Position numbers and translations under genes: made by a program. Below are positions 48,439 through 57,045 of a stretch of 64,000 nt of DNA, piece by piece. How positions within the stretch are numbered: position 1 is the first letter of the stretch; every line of letters starts with the position of its first letter. The stretch is taken from contig NZ_KQ033920.1 in the NCBI RefSeq assembly GCF_000969825.1, positions 778,917-842,916 on the forward strand, read 5' to 3'. The notes below the pieces were generated by a model. That model did no database searches, was not told the origin of the DNA, and saw nothing but the letters and a program-made list of their open reading frames with translations. The stretch comes from Parabacteroides gordonii MS-1 = DSM 23371 (GTDB lineage Bacteria; Bacteroidota; Bacteroidia; Bacteroidales; Tannerellaceae).

Positions 48439-48483
48439 AAAAAGACATGTATGTATCTCGGTTGATACTCTACATGCCTTTTT
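48439..48483 (-). terminator. terminator of the 52-residue ORF
   Basis: AAAAAGACATGTA...GTATC, loop, GATAC...TACATGCCTTTTT with a two-base bulge. On the minus strand the hairpin begins 21 bp after the stop of the small ORF and ends in a T-run. Confidence 0.75.
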
Positions 48484-48504
48484 GTCCTGATGTATATATA
48501 GCCT

Positions 48505-48663
48505 CTATACAAACGCGATATACATATCCATGTATTTGTTATTCTGTCGATTAGTTCGGTTTTCCTTTGCTATTTTTTCGCAATCTTCCATATCCATTCC
48601 ATTCTCAGGAATACTCCAGTACCACAACATGGGTGCTTGATTTTCTCTTTCTGTTGTTTCCAT
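48505..48663 (-). CDS. possible 52-residue protein
   Basis: ATG 48663 to TAG 48505. It starts METTERENQAPMLWYWSIPE and is hydrophilic, with many Asn and charged residues (ENRTNRQNNKYMDM), two Trp, no signal peptide. It has its own strong terminator, which supports transcription. It is divergent from the tyrosine recombinase gene, with 188 bp between starts. No family was recognised. Confidence 0.5.
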   Translation of the reverse strand: METTERENQAPMLWYWSIPENGMDMEDCEKIAKENRTNRQNNKYMDMYIAFV

Positions 48664-48851
48664 TTTTTTCCATTTTTAGTTCAACTTTATATATGAGACA
48701 GAGAAAATGAAAATACCCCTATCAGCTTACCGGATTATTTGAAAAAAAGTTTTTTTGCTCCTTTTTCAACCTACAGAAGCTGTTTTTGTTATGTTATATC
48801 CTAGACATCCTACGAATTACATGCATTTTTGTCAGACTAAAAATTACGATT

Positions 48852-49973
48852 ATGATAAATTATGAGACAAATGAGAGTTATCCACTCTTACGTGATTGCT
48901 TCGAAAAGTTGATTCGTATCAAAGCTGAAGCAGGTAAAGAAAGAACAGCTGCAAATTATCAGAGTTCCTGGAACAAATTATCGGCCTTTCTTGGCCGCAA
49001 AGTAAACCAGGTCACAATAGCTGATTTTACCCCTAGTATGATACAACAGTATCTACTATGGCTCATGCAAAATGAACGTTCCAAAAACACTACCCTTACC
49101 CCGGGCAGTCAGGACTTTTATCTGCGCAATTTGAGAGCCATGTATAACAAGGTTGTAAAAGAATTACGATTTATGCCGCCAGCCGGCAATCCTTTTACGA
49201 CTTTGCATATAAAAGTACCCTCTACCCGCAAAAGAGCACTTCCCAAGGAAGAGATTAAGAGACTGTCTGAACTTGACCTCTCTGCAACCCCTCACCTGGC
49301 TTCTGCTTTACATCTGGCGCTATTCTTGTTTTATGCCCGGGGAATGTGTTTTATCGATGCGTTCAATATGCGGCAGGAGAACATTAAAGATGATTATTTA
49401 CATTACAGGCGTAGTAAAACCGGAGCTTCCCTGCAAGTAAAGATCACTCCGGAAATGGTCAGGATCATACGTATGTACAGGCAGAAATATAATCCCTGGT
49501 TGTTTCCGTTCCTACATGAGAAAATGCAAGGCGTTGGCTACGTTAGTGCTCAGTCGGCTCTGCATCGTACCAACCGTTATTTGAACGAGATCGGAGAAGC
49601 ACGGGGATATCTCCATCCGCTTACTACTTATGTGATGCGTCACAGTTGGGCGTCAATGATGCTGGAAGCGGGTACCGAGATTGGCGTTATCAGCCAGTCG
49701 CTGGGACACATGTCGTTGCAGACAACAGAAATTTACCTCGGGAAGTTATCTGTTTCCAAGATAGACAGGGCTGCCGATAACATGCTTAACAACCTGATAC
49801 GCAATTCTGAAATCAAACCGGAAAAGGTAGAGACAAAGCGTAGAAATCAGGTTGTGAAAAAGAAAATTTCGAAAGCTATAATTCCGATGACCTCGAATAA
49901 AATGTCAATCGCCAGGAAATGCAAAAATATTCTGGCATTGATAGCGGTTAAAATATTCCAGACAACCTGGTAA
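48852..49973 (+). CDS. tyrosine site-specific recombinase
   Basis: 373 residues from ATG 48852 (MINYETNESYPLL). An N-terminal SAM-like DNA-binding domain at about 10-110; catalytic part with Arg in FYARGMCFIDAFNM, YVMRHSWA (the usual HxxR box has Tyr in place of His, common in Bacteroidetes), GHMSLQTTEIYLG with the nucleophile Tyr. The C-terminal 50 residues are basic. It belongs to the Bacteroidales integrases that often invert promoters of surface genes, or it integrates an element. It converges with the fimbrillin operon. No inverted repeats flanking a promoter were seen nearby. Confidence 0.93.
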   Translation: MINYETNESYPLLRDCFEKLIRIKAEAGKERTAANYQSSWNKLSAFLGRKVNQVTIADFTPSMIQQYLLWLMQNERSKNTTLTPGSQDFYLRNLRAMYNKVVKELRFMPPAGNPFTTLHIKVPSTRKRALPKEEIKRLSELDLSATPHLASALHLALFLFYARGMCFIDAFNMRQENIKDDYLHYRRSKTGASLQVKITPEMVRIIRMYRQKYNPWLFPFLHEKMQGVGYVSAQSALHRTNRYLNEIGEARGYLHPLTTYVMRHSWASMMLEAGTEIGVISQSLGHMSLQTTEIYLGKLSVSKIDRAADNMLNNLIRNSEIKPEKVETKRRNQVVKKKISKAIIPMTSNKMSIARKCKNILALIAVKIFQTTW

Positions 49974-50002
49974 ATATATTTCTTTATCAGATGGGAAAAA
50001 AC

Positions 50003-50026
50003 AGGGGACGTATTCTAACGTCCCCT
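50003..50026. terminator. bidirectional terminator between recombinase and pilus operon
   Basis: AGGGGACGT, loop ATTCTA, ACGTCCCCT: a 9-bp perfect stem between converging genes, with a preceding A-run and a T-rich region after. Confidence 0.75.
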
Positions 50027-50067
50027 ACTCTATTATACTTTTTGAAAACTCTGATTTATTCATGATA

Positions 50068-51015
50068 CTAAAAATCTACTTTATTTTCTATTGTTTCTAC
50101 TTCGTCGAATACGGCGACATTGCCGTTGGTGATGGTGACACGCAGGTCGGCGCTATTGGCACCTGTTATATTAACCGTCAGTTTGTAATGATGATCCCGG
50201 CGAATATTATAGTCGTTAGTCAGGTTAGAACCTAGATAGAAACGATATTCTACATCGATCGGATCTTGGACATAATTTCCACCCGACTGAGTTTTATTAT
50301 AATAATATTTGCCTTTTAGCGTCAGATAAGTACAGCCGTTCAGATTACCACCGGGGCCATTGCTCACGATATTCTTTCCCTGGAATGTAAGTGAACTTCC
50401 TGTTCCCCGGATATTTTCAGGCATGTAGAAACTTACTGGTCCTCCATTTGTACTAACACTGGATAATATTATCGGATCTGTTTCTATATCATTGATATCC
50501 GGATAATTAGCATTACCTCCTCCTCCGGCATATAAAGCCATATTTTTAGGAATATTAGTTATTGTGGCTTCACTCACTTCAAAGAAATCATTTGAATTTG
50601 TTGGAAACTTTACATTCAATGTTAACTTGGCATAAGCTCTGTAGATTAGTATAATATAAAAATCACTTGCAATTTTAGAAAAGGCATCATCTGCTGTTTT
50701 TATCTCTAACAAATATCCATTTTCTTTACCTGTAAATCCATCTGTTATATATCGACAATTAAGAATATTATCACTTCCCGAATTATATTGGACAATCCAT
50801 GCATTTGAAATCTCTGTTGATTCACTAGCATCTCCTAAAACAGCTTTCGTTTCTACATCTATAGATTGAGGCTGCTGTACACAAAACCGAAAACCATCAT
50901 TAGATGTATCTTCTTCTGAAGAACTACAACCGGTGGTAAAAAGACATGAAATGAATGTCAGTAATACCGGTACATATACTATTATTTTATTTTTCATAAG
51001 CTCTTTTTTATTCAC
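50068..51015 (-). CDS. DUF4906-related surface lipoprotein (short form)
   Basis: 315 residues; the start may be ATG 50997, since the first frame overlaps the preceding gene. Lipobox FTTGC followed by SSSEEDT. The C-terminal half has SFYMPENIRGTGSSLTF and later FYLGSNLTNDYNIRRDHHYK, the closing motif of DUF4906 and of FimB/Mfa2-type fimbrial proteins. It is the last gene of the pilus operon. The large DUF4906/FISUMP gene at the other end of the operon has the same closing chemistry. Confidence 0.75.
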   Translation of the reverse strand: MNKKELMKNKIIVYVPVLLTFISCLFTTGCSSSEEDTSNDGFRFCVQQPQSIDVETKAVLGDASESTEISNAWIVQYNSGSDNILNCRYITDGFTGKENGYLLEIKTADDAFSKIASDFYIILIYRAYAKLTLNVKFPTNSNDFFEVSEATITNIPKNMALYAGGGGNANYPDINDIETDPIILSSVSTNGGPVSFYMPENIRGTGSSLTFQGKNIVSNGPGGNLNGCTYLTLKGKYYYNKTQSGGNYVQDPIDVEYRFYLGSNLTNDYNIRRDHHYKLTVNITGANSADLRVTITNGNVAVFDEVETIENKVDF

Positions 51016-52018
51016 CTACTTGATCTGTAGACAGATCTTCTTCAGTATAGTCCAACAAAGAAACCGTCATATCTCCAGGTTTAAGGATTCCGAAGAATGT
51101 CAGCGTAAAATCAAATTTATATCTCATCCCTGTTATTAATGCTTTGGAAACAGAAGCCTTATAAGTAAAGTTATCAGAAAGAATGATAACCTGACCGTTA
51201 TTGTCTTTTCCTGTATAGGTAACATTCAGAACCAGTTCAAATAATAAATCGGTTAAACCATCCACAGGTAATAAAACTACAGGATTAAGATTATCATGTG
51301 GTTGTGTAGCAAACTCGGGCATACTGAATCCAGTTACCATATGCTCGTTAGTCTCTGTATATGAAGGATTATTATCCGTACTCCAATCTTTTTCTCCTAA
51401 TTTGTAACATAACGGTGAAGACAAATTCTTAATTGTTATACTCTGGACCTTTAAATCCGAAACCGGTACGGGTGAATTAGATTTTGCTTTCACCGATAGA
51501 TCGATTTTTGCCCCTAAGCGACTAAACGGAGCTCGCAGCGATACTGTCATCTTATTCTCACCGGGCTTTTCGGGCTGTATAACCTCATTGGTGATGATAT
51601 TATACATAAAGTCGTTTCCATTATCAACTGTTATGGAATTAGTACCTTCAGGCAGTTTCGGAGCAGTATTTGTATTGTTGGAAATCATGTAGAAGTCGTA
51701 ACTTCCACGATAAAGCGATAAATTACCTTCCGATTTACCATTCTCATCCTTAACGGTGTATACTGCCGATGCTATAGGCTTCGTAAGATCTGTTTCACCG
51801 GCTTTGAAAGCATAAATCCGGAAGGCTGTTCCTACAGCCATCTTTACCGTGGGCTTTGTTTTCTCGTCCGCCTTGGATACTACTGCATTATATAAGTTGA
51901 AAGAAAGGTCTATCGGCTCCCCTTCTCCCTGTTGCTCACCGGAGTCCGGCAAACTGCCGTTGCATCCGGCCAGCAAAATGCAGCTAATCGAGATTATCAG
52001 TTTATTCATCATTTTCAT
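51008..52018 (-). CDS. fimbrillin-family lipoprotein 1
   Basis: 336 residues, lipobox ILLAGC then NGSLPDSGEQ. Fimbrillin pattern: MAVGTAFRIYAFKAGETDLT near 60, an immunoglobulin-like central part with RAPFSRLGAKIDLSVKAKS, and a C-terminal TGMRYKFDFTLTFFGILKPG. It overlaps the next gene by 8 bp. Most like the BF2992-type fimbrillin clan. A structural or tip pilin is possible. Confidence 0.8.
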   Translation of the reverse strand: MKMMNKLIISISCILLAGCNGSLPDSGEQQGEGEPIDLSFNLYNAVVSKADEKTKPTVKMAVGTAFRIYAFKAGETDLTKPIASAVYTVKDENGKSEGNLSLYRGSYDFYMISNNTNTAPKLPEGTNSITVDNGNDFMYNIITNEVIQPEKPGENKMTVSLRAPFSRLGAKIDLSVKAKSNSPVPVSDLKVQSITIKNLSSPLCYKLGEKDWSTDNNPSYTETNEHMVTGFSMPEFATQPHDNLNPVVLLPVDGLTDLLFELVLNVTYTGKDNNGQVIILSDNFTYKASVSKALITGMRYKFDFTLTFFGILKPGDMTVSLLDYTEEDLSTDQVGE

Positions 52019-52038
52019 ATCATTCTGTTTTTTAGTTA

Positions 52039-53004
52039 TCAGATACCTACACTTGTATTTTGGCTGGCATCGTTCTGCCAGTCTTCAATCAGCACACCAT
52101 CCACATCACCACTCATTTTGTTGACAGTGATCCGGTAAGTATAATGAAAACCGGCCTCCCATTTTACGGCAGGAGAAATGGAAGAAGTGGTGAACGTACG
52201 CTCCAAAGTATCCCCCTCTTTAGCCACAGTAATACTGAACGAGAGAACAGATTCGGACGTACTCATCGGAGCAACCAGACAGGTCACATTGGGTGACGGT
52301 TGCGCAGTCTTCAACTCGGTTCCAGCACTATTGTCCATTGTTATCTGGGAAGTTGACGCAAGACCGTTCAGGGTTGCGGCACCAGTAGCAACGTTCAGCA
52401 ACATATATCCCGAACCAGCTTGCAATAAGTTGGTGTTACTTAAAATTTTCACCTGCTTTAACAGCAAGGTCTCGGTAACGTCAGCCCCTTTTACTATCCG
52501 GAAACTTACTTTCGCCATAGCATGTTTCATGGTTAGTGAAATCGTTCTGACACTATAAGAAGCAGAAACTCCTGCCGAATATAAGTAATCAGATTGTTGG
52601 CTCCCCAGAAAATCCAATGTATTATCGCCTCCTTTCAGGACTTCTACGTTGACTTTCAAGTTGCCGTTATCATTTGTTATCCCTGCATCAGCCGGAAATA
52701 CACCGTAGACCTTTGCATTTACACCATCCTGCATTATAACCGCTTTATCGGAAGTCCAGTTACCTGACTCATTCGTAAAAACCAATGAAGGTATGGTCGC
52801 ATCATACGGCTGATAATCTTCTGTGGCGACATACACACAAACCTTATCGATGGAAGTTACCGTTCCTGTTCCTTTCGATATACCCCCTTCGTCTACCGAG
52901 ACAGAACTCAGTTGGAGTGCATTATCGTCATTCTCCGGCAGATTACCGGTGCACCCCATACAGGCTACCAGTAGAAATATTTTAAATAATATCGTTCTAT
53001 TCAT
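52039..53004 (-). CDS. fimbrillin-family lipoprotein 2
   Basis: 321 residues, lipobox LLVACMGC then TGNLPENDD. It has the two-domain pilin pattern with SLTMKHAMAKVSFRIVKGAD (the KHA(M/L)A motif of fimbrillins) and FHYTYRITVNKMSGDVDGVL near the end; the last strand carries EDWQNDASQN. The gap to the upstream gene is 19 bp. Confidence 0.85.
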   Translation of the reverse strand: MNRTILFKIFLLVACMGCTGNLPENDDNALQLSSVSVDEGGISKGTGTVTSIDKVCVYVATEDYQPYDATIPSLVFTNESGNWTSDKAVIMQDGVNAKVYGVFPADAGITNDNGNLKVNVEVLKGGDNTLDFLGSQQSDYLYSAGVSASYSVRTISLTMKHAMAKVSFRIVKGADVTETLLLKQVKILSNTNLLQAGSGYMLLNVATGAATLNGLASTSQITMDNSAGTELKTAQPSPNVTCLVAPMSTSESVLSFSITVAKEGDTLERTFTTSSISPAVKWEAGFHYTYRITVNKMSGDVDGVLIEDWQNDASQNTSVGI

Positions 53005-53023
53005 AATTTATGTTGTTTTAATA

Positions 53024-53905
53024 TCAAGATGCTCCCCAGTTATCTCCTGTACCATTTCCTGTTCCCGTTTTAAAGTCTTCCACACTTACGCTGTTCAGAA
53101 TCAACCCGAAGGTAGAGGTGAAGTTATAGGTGTAATTACATCCGGCTTTAAGCGTACGGGTTTCCTCTCCACTACTCGGATATGTTTTTAAATCCAGTGA
53201 TGAACTTGTTGACGTTGCTTTGCTAGTGACTTGTATTTTATATTTTTTATTAACTTCTGGATAGACAATAGCAACATACAGATGCTTTTTACCAGTAGAA
53301 GTCACAGAATATAAAGTCACGGCATCGGATGTAGATGTTCCGCACAAATTATTCCCTATTAACTGAACTTTTACACCTACATGAAGAGCATCCTGATATT
53401 CGACAGTAACCGTAATCTTTGAAGCTGCCGGATAAAAAGAAAAATTCACCTTATTCCCGGAGACACTGGTTGCATCAGTGATCAGTCGGTTGCTTTTCTG
53501 ATAAGCATCCACTGTACTCTGATTGGCAAGAATTTTGGAAAAGCCTACAGGATCGTAAGAGGCATAATAACTTCCCGTGCCGTTTGTTGTTATGCCATCT
53601 CCGCCTTCTGTCGGGAGCCATCGCAGTGTACCGGATTTATTTTTATATGTATAGGAAATTCCGTTTGTGCTAAGATTATTTGCCGATGTACCAATCTTAA
53701 TTATATCATTTCCAACAAACGAAGATTTCTCATAACTGACTGCACCTAGTGCACGACTTGTAACCGGTTCGGAAATAGACGCTCCGATTTCAAGAAGATG
53801 TCCCTCTCCTTCTCCGGTATTCAGCCGTTCTTCACTACTACAGGCAGTCAGCGACAACAGCAGGTAACCTGCCAGATAAACTGTTTTTATATTCAATTCA
53901 CTCAT
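53024..53905 (-). CDS. fimbrillin-family lipoprotein 3
   Basis: 293 residues, lipobox LLSLTAC then SSEERLN. It lacks the KHA motif but has FYPAASKITVTVEYQD at the matching place and ends in CNYTYNFTSTFGLILNSVSV with EDFKTGTGNG. Short pilin-like lipoprotein, 7 bp from its upstream neighbour, to which it is most similar in size and layout. Confidence 0.78.
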   Translation of the reverse strand: MSELNIKTVYLAGYLLLSLTACSSEERLNTGEGEGHLLEIGASISEPVTSRALGAVSYEKSSFVGNDIIKIGTSANNLSTNGISYTYKNKSGTLRWLPTEGGDGITTNGTGSYYASYDPVGFSKILANQSTVDAYQKSNRLITDATSVSGNKVNFSFYPAASKITVTVEYQDALHVGVKVQLIGNNLCGTSTSDAVTLYSVTSTGKKHLYVAIVYPEVNKKYKIQVTSKATSTSSSLDLKTYPSSGEETRTLKAGCNYTYNFTSTFGLILNSVSVEDFKTGTGNGTGDNWGAS

Positions 53906-53912
53906 AGCTGTT

Positions 53913-54770
53913 TTAATCTATAGGTCCTGTATAATTAAAATCATCTGTCCACCCGAGTATTCCATTCGCTTCCGGGACAAGAATATCATCACGAAGACTC
54001 AGGGTGTATTGGTAATGCGTCTTGGCTGCCAAAGCACAATTAATGGTCGAACTATAATTCACCCCATTATAAGTCAATGTGATGGTAATAGCCGTAGTTC
54101 CACTCTCTTTGGGATGAACGATTCCGCACCAGGTCTTATCGCCCGGATGATACAGCTTTATAAATTCGGAAGTCGTTCCGCCTGTCTGAAGACCGGCACC
54201 GCTCACTTGAAAACTAAAGTCAGCCGGTAGACTACTTGCCACCTTTGGAGCAAACACGAGTGTTAACTTTGTGTTTTGATGCTCGAAAGTAAATCCCAGT
54301 TTTTCTGTTTGAGGAGCCTTTATAATAGCAGAGACAAGCCGGTTACTTTTTATGTAATTATCGACCGACGACTGGTCGTATATAATTACGGCATCATTAC
54401 CTGCCGGGTAAACGGCCTGATAAGAAGCTCCGGCCAGTAAAGTGAGCGGTGTACTGGTTGATGTCCACTGACCGTCTTCGTCCAGCTGATAATCTGCCGC
54501 CTCACTTCTATTTGCCAGAGTTGTTCTTGTAATACGTATTTTGTCGCTAGCAATAAATGTCGATCTGTCATACGTATTTTCTTCAATCTGCGCGCGGGTT
54601 ATCTCCGTAACCGGTTGGTCGCTGTTTATTTCGGCATTCACAATGACAGGCTTTCCCTCTCCGGATGGAGACAGCATAGTCTCACCAGTGCAGGCGACCA
54701 GACCTGTCAGCAAGGAAATTCCTACCAGCAGAGATAGCCATTGTTTGTTTTTTTCTTTTATCATATTCAT
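53913..54770 (-). CDS. fimbrillin-family lipoprotein 4
   Basis: 285 residues, lipobox LTGLVAC then TGETMLS. It has SYQAVYPAGNDAVIIYDQSS and FTFEHQNTKLTLVFAPKVAS (the H-x-x-x-K/L core), HYQYTLSLRDDILVPEANGI and a C-terminal GWTDDFNYTG. The neighbour at 53024 has the same order and spacing of Ser/Val-rich strands. Confidence 0.82.
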   Translation of the reverse strand: MNMIKEKNKQWLSLLVGISLLTGLVACTGETMLSPSGEGKPVIVNAEINSDQPVTEITRAQIEENTYDRSTFIASDKIRITRTTLANRSEAADYQLDEDGQWTSTSTPLTLLAGASYQAVYPAGNDAVIIYDQSSVDNYIKSNRLVSAIIKAPQTEKLGFTFEHQNTKLTLVFAPKVASSLPADFSFQVSGAGLQTGGTTSEFIKLYHPGDKTWCGIVHPKESGTTAITITLTYNGVNYSSTINCALAAKTHYQYTLSLRDDILVPEANGILGWTDDFNYTGPID

Positions 54771-54783
54771 TGTATATTATCTT

Positions 54784-55842
54784 TTAGAAGCCATCCGGGC
54801 GAAGATCACCAGTTCCGTTTTCATCTGTCCAGGGAGTAATCTTGATCTCGTTCACCACAATCTCACGGTTAGTCAGGGTTAGATTATAAACATATCGTTT
54901 CCCTTTTAACCATTGTACATTAAACCCTGCGTTTTTTACGCTCAATATTCGTTTATTCGTATCGGAGCTTTTATCTCCCAGATCAATCGTTAAAGTAACG
55001 TTTGATAATGCGGAAGACAAAGGAGCTACTAATCCGTAGGCAACTACTTTAGACTGGCTGTTCGCACCACATTGAACAGGATTGGCCGACGGTGTAAAAG
55101 TTAATTCCTTAATATCTCCACCGTTGAGTGACATCACCCCATCTTTGAGTTGCATCGTTCCCGAACCGGTCAGGAAAGAAGGGCTACCGGTTGTCTTCAT
55201 CGTGATCTTTTTGATGTAATCGTATGCATCTACCGGACGTCCGGAAGCACTTTGCATCTTAAACACGACCTGTGCCAACGCATGACGCAACCAGATGGCA
55301 GGTTCAAACGATTGGTTGCTGGCGATAATCTGCTCGTCGGCATCTTGTTTGGTTGAGCCATATAAATAATCCGTCACATTACACACCCAAGTGTTTGCTC
55401 CGTTAAAGGTCTGGGTAGCGGTTATACCTGTTACCGGAATGGTATGTGTATCAGCACCGGCAACATGCGTAGGATTTACATTTACCGGATAATAAGCATA
55501 AATACGAGCTTCCTCGTTATGAAGATTAACCGTAGGATTGCCCGTCCACGCTGTACCGTCATAGGTAAATTGCGAAAGGCCGTTTACCGTGCCATTGGTG
55601 ATACCCGGATAGATTGCATTATCCGCTTTTTTAGTAACATACAGGTTTACCTGATGGATATTACCGTTGCCGGTTGCAGAGGCGGTACCGTTTACCAGGG
55701 AACGAGTGTCAGTCGTGCCGGTCAGGAAGTGCGGTTGCAGGGAGACTACTCCCCGACCGTCATCCGGCAACTCCTGTCCGGTACAGCCGACTAACAGGAG
55801 TCCGAGTCCTGCTGTCGTGATTTTGTTTGCGATGTGTTTCAT
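54784..55842 (-). CDS. fimbrillin-family lipoprotein 5
   Basis: 352 residues, lipobox LLLVGC then TGQELPDD. IYAYYPVNVNPTHVAGADTH, WLRHALAQVVFKMQSASGRP (the fimbrillin RHALAQ motif) and KRYVYNLTLTNREIVVNEIK with PWTDENGTGD at the end. Canonical two-domain fimbrillin, probably exposed on the cell surface and assembled by donor-strand exchange after Arg-gingipain-type trimming, as known for type V pili. Confidence 0.88.
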   Translation of the reverse strand: MKHIANKITTAGLGLLLVGCTGQELPDDGRGVVSLQPHFLTGTTDTRSLVNGTASATGNGNIHQVNLYVTKKADNAIYPGITNGTVNGLSQFTYDGTAWTGNPTVNLHNEEARIYAYYPVNVNPTHVAGADTHTIPVTGITATQTFNGANTWVCNVTDYLYGSTKQDADEQIIASNQSFEPAIWLRHALAQVVFKMQSASGRPVDAYDYIKKITMKTTGSPSFLTGSGTMQLKDGVMSLNGGDIKELTFTPSANPVQCGANSQSKVVAYGLVAPLSSALSNVTLTIDLGDKSSDTNKRILSVKNAGFNVQWLKGKRYVYNLTLTNREIVVNEIKITPWTDENGTGDLRPDGF

Positions 55843-55865
55843 ATTCTTATTCTTTATTTTTTTCG

Positions 55866-56951
55866 TTAGACATTGACGTCCGGTAGCGATTCATCGTCCC
55901 AGCCCGTTATATTAAACCCATCCAGGGTAAGGCCTGTCGGGTTGATTATGATTGTATAGGTATAGATATTGCCGGCTTCCCACGCAGGGTCGGTATAGGG
56001 CAATAGTGTCATATCTTTGCCGTCAACTGTTACTACGAGCTTGGATTGATCGGAAGTAGTGCTGTACGGTATTACATAGTTGGTAAGGGTTATACCTCCG
56101 GAGATGGAGGAAAGTGTCGGAGCTACGCCATCATTAAACGTATATAAATATGTTTTTTCCGTTACGCCTGCCAGATTGTTCAGTGCTCCGTCAGTCAGGT
56201 TCATGGTTGTGGTGTTGTCGGCTTTTAATGTTGGCATGTTGCGGGTATGGGTTACTTTGGTGACCTTAGCCGCACCTTTATAGGCATCGCCCCGTTTGAC
56301 TATAAAAGAAACCTGGGCAAAGGCATGTTTAAGGCCGATGGCGACTTCACGACCTTTGGGAATTACATCGCCCAACTGGTGGCCGTTGTCGGCTATGGGT
56401 TGGGTTGAAAGGTATTTATTGGCTTCGGATGATTGGTTGTTATCGTATTCTACACCATACATATAGTCATTAACAGGGAGAGCGAAATCATAGATGTTAT
56501 TACTTTCTGTCTTCGTAATGGTTTGTTCTGGTTTAATGGCTGATGCCTGGATTGTAATGGTTGGGACGGGAGTTGTGCCCTCTCCCCCAGCGGTTACAGC
56601 AACATCTGATACGATCGGGTGATATGAGAAGATGATAGCTTGCTCTTGATTCAACCATAACGTTTCTGTGTCTCCAGCAGGGCTGGCATTACCACCTTCT
56701 AGGTTGTATTTGCGATAAGTACCTGTGGGGGAAACTCCGTAAGTGGTTTCGCCATCCTTTTTGTTGACGGCATAAATCCCTAGAGTCTTGATAGCACTGG
56801 CATCACTGGCTCCTCCACGGGTTATGAGGGAAACTCCGGCAATACGGGGTTCCAGTCCGACAGGGGCTTTCGGGTCTTCTCCAATCTCCTTTGAGCAGGA
56901 TTGGATGGCTAACAAAGGGGTTATTAATAGCAGGTACTTATATAGTTTCAT
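55866..56951 (-). CDS. fimbrillin-family lipoprotein 6
   Basis: 361 residues, lipobox LLAIQSC then SKEIGED. IIFSYHPIVSDVAVTAGG, IGLKHAFAQVSFIVKRGDAY (KHAFAQ) and GNIYTYTIIINPTGLTLDGF with GWDDESLPDV at the C-terminus. A hairpin lies between this gene and the next one upstream (57046). Confidence 0.9.
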   Translation of the reverse strand: MKLYKYLLLITPLLAIQSCSKEIGEDPKAPVGLEPRIAGVSLITRGGASDASAIKTLGIYAVNKKDGETTYGVSPTGTYRKYNLEGGNASPAGDTETLWLNQEQAIIFSYHPIVSDVAVTAGGEGTTPVPTITIQASAIKPEQTITKTESNNIYDFALPVNDYMYGVEYDNNQSSEANKYLSTQPIADNGHQLGDVIPKGREVAIGLKHAFAQVSFIVKRGDAYKGAAKVTKVTHTRNMPTLKADNTTTMNLTDGALNNLAGVTEKTYLYTFNDGVAPTLSSISGGITLTNYVIPYSTTSDQSKLVVTVDGKDMTLLPYTDPAWEAGNIYTYTIIINPTGLTLDGFNITGWDDESLPDVNV

Positions 56952-56986
56952 GTTGTTATCTATTGTTTAAATCGTTTGTAATGTAA

Positions 56987-57012
56987 CTTTTCCCCTTTTG
57001 CGAGGGGAAAAG
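56987..57012. promoter_or_regulatory. intra-operon hairpin
   Basis: CTTTTCCCC, loop, GGGGAAAAG: a 9-bp perfect stem in the 94-bp gap between two fimbrillin genes. On the minus strand no T-run follows, so it is more likely an RNA stability or attenuation signal than a full terminator. Confidence 0.5.
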
Positions 57013-57045
57013 CTTACTTTCATTGCTGAATAATGTTAGTTGATG

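Noticed and set aside
48200..48440. tRNA or small RNA gene in the intergenic stretch
   Set aside because: No cloverleaf or known RNA motif was found; only AT-rich sequence and two terminator-like hairpins are visible.
48786..48851. Longer start of the tyrosine recombinase
   Set aside because: The extra 22 residues are hydrophobic and AT-rich and precede the usual start; ATG 48852 gives the normal N-terminus.
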